Assembly: GCA_031254635.1 (NCBI GenBank) | Contig: JAIRUB010000106.1 | Location: 1-26,652 of the forward strand | Direction of reading: 5' to 3' | DNA: 26,652 nt | Origin: Prevotellaceae bacterium | GTDB taxonomy: Bacteria; Bacteroidota; Bacteroidia; Bacteroidales; UBA932 | Part shown: piece by piece, positions 24,801-26,652 of the stretch | How positions within the stretch are numbered: the stretch's first letter is position 1 | How the letters are laid out: every line of letters starts with the position of its first letter | Made by a program: the position numbers and the translations under genes | The notes under the pieces: generated by a model | What the model saw: the letters and a program-made list of their open reading frames with translations, nothing else | Database searches by the model: none | Told to the model about the DNA's origin: nothing

Positions 24801-26258
24801 ATGAAACAACTAATTCTTATTTTTTCCCTGCTAATCACTATTGCCTCTTGCGGCAATTCCAACACTTGTGTGTGCAGTAATGGGGCTTGCGACACCTTGG
24901 TGGTTATTTCTACCAATGATGTGCATTCGCAAATTCACGATATGCCTGTATTAGCAGCTTATGTACAAAGCCAGCGCGATAGCTTTTCGCGTGTGTTAGT
25001 GCTGAGTGCCGGCGATATGTTTTCCGGCAGTCCGGTAGTCGATAAATACAAGGAGCGCGGCTATCCCATGATAGATATGATGAACCGTATTGGATACAAT
25101 GCCGCTACCTTGGGGAATCACGAGTTTGATTATGGGCAGAATGTCTTAATACAACGTATCAGGGATGCCCAATTCGACTTTCTGACAGCCAATGCAGCCT
25201 TCACTAACGATATGCGGAATTTGGTTAAACCCCACATTATAACTGATGTGAATGGAATGAAAGTCGCCATTCTTGGTTTTATTGAAACCGGCGATGCCGG
25301 CATTCCTTCTGCATTACCTGAAAATCTTGAAGGAATAAAATTTGCCGATGCCTTATCATTGGTTGATGCTTATCGCTCCTTGCGCGATTCGGCTGAGGTA
25401 TTCCTCGTGTTAAGCCACTTAGGCCTGAGAGAAGATGTGAAATTGGCACAGCTATTGCCCGAAGTTGATGCAATTATCGGCGGGCATTCACACACCGTCT
25501 TGCCGGCCGGAATTGATACTTGCGGTGTGTTGATAGCTCAAACAGGCTCTTATTTAGAGCATATCGGTAAAACTACCCTCTTGTTGAAAAACGGAAAGGT
25601 AGTGATGAAAAAAAGCGAATTAATACCTATTAATTCCTTGTCGGTCATAGATACAGATATTCAACGATTAGTAGAAGCCTATGAAAACGATCCAGCTTTG
25701 AAAGTTGCTGTGGGAGTAGCCACCGACGATATTACAGGAAAAGAAGCTTTGGGCAATCTGTTTACCGATGCTGTACGCACTGTTCATGGTTTAGATATTG
25801 CGGTGATGAACAGCGGCGGGTTGAGAATAAGTTTCTATCCAAAAGGAAATATCAGCTTTGAGGATGTATATAAATTAGACCCCTTCGAAAACCAGTTGTA
25901 TGTTTACAACTTAACTATAGAAGAACTGTCCGATTTGTTAAAAAACACTTACAATGATAAGAAGTCAGACATATTGCGCATATCGGGCGCTGAATATACC
26001 TTAACATTAGATACAGACGACCCGAACAAGGCAGTGTCTATTACAGTTACCGGCTATCAAGGTCGGCCGCTGGTGCAGAAAGCTACCTACAAGGTGGGAG
26101 TAAGCAGCTATGTTAAGGGTCGATTTATTCCCTTGGTGAATCCTCAGTATCAAGGACGGCTAATCAAGGGTACTACTACTGCCGAAACCTTGTTGCAGTA
26201 CCTTAAGCTTCGCCCTATAAGCCCACAGCCGCAACGCATATTTATTCTTAATGAATAA
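24801..26258 (+). CDS. 5'-nucleotidase / UshA-like metallophosphatase lipoprotein
   Basis: A 485-residue calcineurin-like phosphoesterase fused to a 5'-nucleotidase C-terminal domain, predicted to dephosphorylate nucleotides or related esters outside the inner membrane. The signal sequence ends in the lipobox IASC (lipidated Cys17), followed closely by three more Cys (23, 25, 30). Metal-binding motifs are all present: D40-x-H42 (STNDVHSQ), GD72 (SAGDMFSG), GNHE (105-108), LSHLG (H206) and GGHSH (227-231). The C-terminal domain (~305-480) has GKEALGNLFTDAVR, AVMNSGGLR and DPFENQ for nucleoside binding. Many Bacteroidota encode the two domains as separate neighbouring proteins; here they are joined. 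The start is the only ATG giving a lipoprotein signal. Confidence 0.9.
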   Translation: MKQLILIFSLLITIASCGNSNTCVCSNGACDTLVVISTNDVHSQIHDMPVLAAYVQSQRDSFSRVLVLSAGDMFSGSPVVDKYKERGYPMIDMMNRIGYNAATLGNHEFDYGQNVLIQRIRDAQFDFLTANAAFTNDMRNLVKPHIITDVNGMKVAILGFIETGDAGIPSALPENLEGIKFADALSLVDAYRSLRDSAEVFLVLSHLGLREDVKLAQLLPEVDAIIGGHSHTVLPAGIDTCGVLIAQTGSYLEHIGKTTLLLKNGKVVMKKSELIPINSLSVIDTDIQRLVEAYENDPALKVAVGVATDDITGKEALGNLFTDAVRTVHGLDIAVMNSGGLRISFYPKGNISFEDVYKLDPFENQLYVYNLTIEELSDLLKNTYNDKKSDILRISGAEYTLTLDTDDPNKAVSITVTGYQGRPLVQKATYKVGVSSYVKGRFIPLVNPQYQGRLIKGTTTAETLLQYLKLRPISPQPQRIFILNE

Positions 26259-26293
26259 TGATTTAGAATTTAAAATTTAATTGAATCTATAAA

Positions 26294-26652
26294 TCACTTT
26301 ACCCTTTCCGCATATTCGTGCGTGCGGGTATCCACCTTAATTTTGTCGCCCTGATTGATAAACAGGGGAACCATGATTTCAGCGCCGGTAGCAATGGTAG
26401 CGCTTTTCTGTGCGTTGGTTGACGCTGTGTCGCCTTTAACTGCCGGCTCAGTATAGGTTATTACCGACTCAATAAATGGTGGCAGCTCGCAGGTGAGTAC
26501 ACGCTCATCGTCTGCATGGAACATCATTTCCACATATTGCCCCTCGGCCATAAGGTCAGCATTGTCTATCATATCTTCTTGTAAGTCAATTTGCTCAAAT
26601 GTTTCATTGTGCATGAAATGAAAACCTGAATCGTCTTTATACAAGAACTGAT
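26294..26652 (-). CDS. efp: Elongation factor P, C-terminal part
   Basis: The last ~119 residues of EF-P, which enters the ribosomal E site to relieve stalling at proline stretches. The visible part covers domain II from (Q)FLYKDDSGFHFMHNETFEQI and domain III, with the signature KGDTASTNAQKSATIATGAE and the end VPLFINQGDKIKVDTRTHEYAERVK. Domain I, including the residue that receives the post-translational modification, lies beyond the right edge. The reading frame continues without a stop to the last base of the window. It converges with the 5'-nucleotidase gene across a 35-base AT-rich gap. Confidence 0.96.
   Translation of the reverse strand, partial: QFLYKDDSGFHFMHNETFEQIDLQEDMIDNADLMAEGQYVEMMFHADDERVLTCELPPFIESVITYTEPAVKGDTASTNAQKSATIATGAEIMVPLFINQGDKIKVDTRTHEYAERVK

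Noticed and set aside
26259..26293. Bidirectional terminator between the 5'-nucleotidase and efp
   Set aside because: The gap has AT-rich self-complementary words but no GC-containing stem followed by a T run on either strand.

Overview
The window comes from a member of the Bacteroidota, most probably order Bacteroidales. The signs are the purH-mreB-mreC-mreD-mrdA-rodA gene order, an S46 family dipeptidyl-peptidase, BACON repeats, DUF4876 and DUF6850 family proteins, a TonB-dependent receptor with an N-terminal carboxypeptidase-like domain, and Bacteroidota-type -7 promoter boxes (TAnnTTTG) ahead of most transcription units. Only one gene has a clear Shine-Dalgarno sequence. All family names are from reading the protein sequences; no database search was run.

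Layout. (1) Positions 1-443, minus strand: the 5' part of an S46 peptidase gene that runs off the left edge. (2) Positions 581-9285, minus strand: five co-directional envelope genes, read from right to left: a BACON-repeat lipoprotein, a TonB-dependent receptor, a DUF4876 lipoprotein, a DUF6850 outer-membrane barrel protein, and a NapH/NosR-like membrane iron-sulfur protein. The first four are separated by only 14, 4 and 7-25 bases. This looks like one system that captures a substrate at the cell surface, imports it and carries out a redox step at the inner membrane. Uptake of iron, or another metal or metal complex, is the best guess. (3) Positions 9286-9578: a divergent intergenic region with promoter boxes on both strands and a short palindrome. 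(4) Positions 9579-16132, plus strand: an AsmA-like protein, a large putative porin and a membrane-anchored lytic transglycosylase of MltF type. (5) Positions 16174-17442, minus strand: a MacB/FtsX-type ABC permease with no ATPase gene beside it. (6) Positions 17570-24750, plus strand: purH followed by the complete elongasome set mreB, mreC, mreD, mrdA (PBP2) and rodA. The last four are chained by ATGA overlaps. (7) Positions 24801-26258, plus strand: a 5'-nucleotidase-like lipoprotein. (8) Positions 26294-26652, minus strand: the 3' part of the elongation factor P gene.

Almost everything here concerns the cell envelope: outer-membrane transport, envelope assembly (AsmA), peptidoglycan synthesis and remodelling, and periplasmic or surface nucleotide and peptide hydrolysis. 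The elongasome block is conserved core. The least understood part is the five-gene minus-strand block. Its last protein carries three tandem ferredoxin-fold (HMA-like) domains that all lack the CxxC metal site, and its first has an unusual Trp- and Cys-bearing tail. Intergenic gaps around this block hold short tandem repeats, mostly with a 7-base period. No tRNA, rRNA, CRISPR array, insertion sequence or phage gene was seen.
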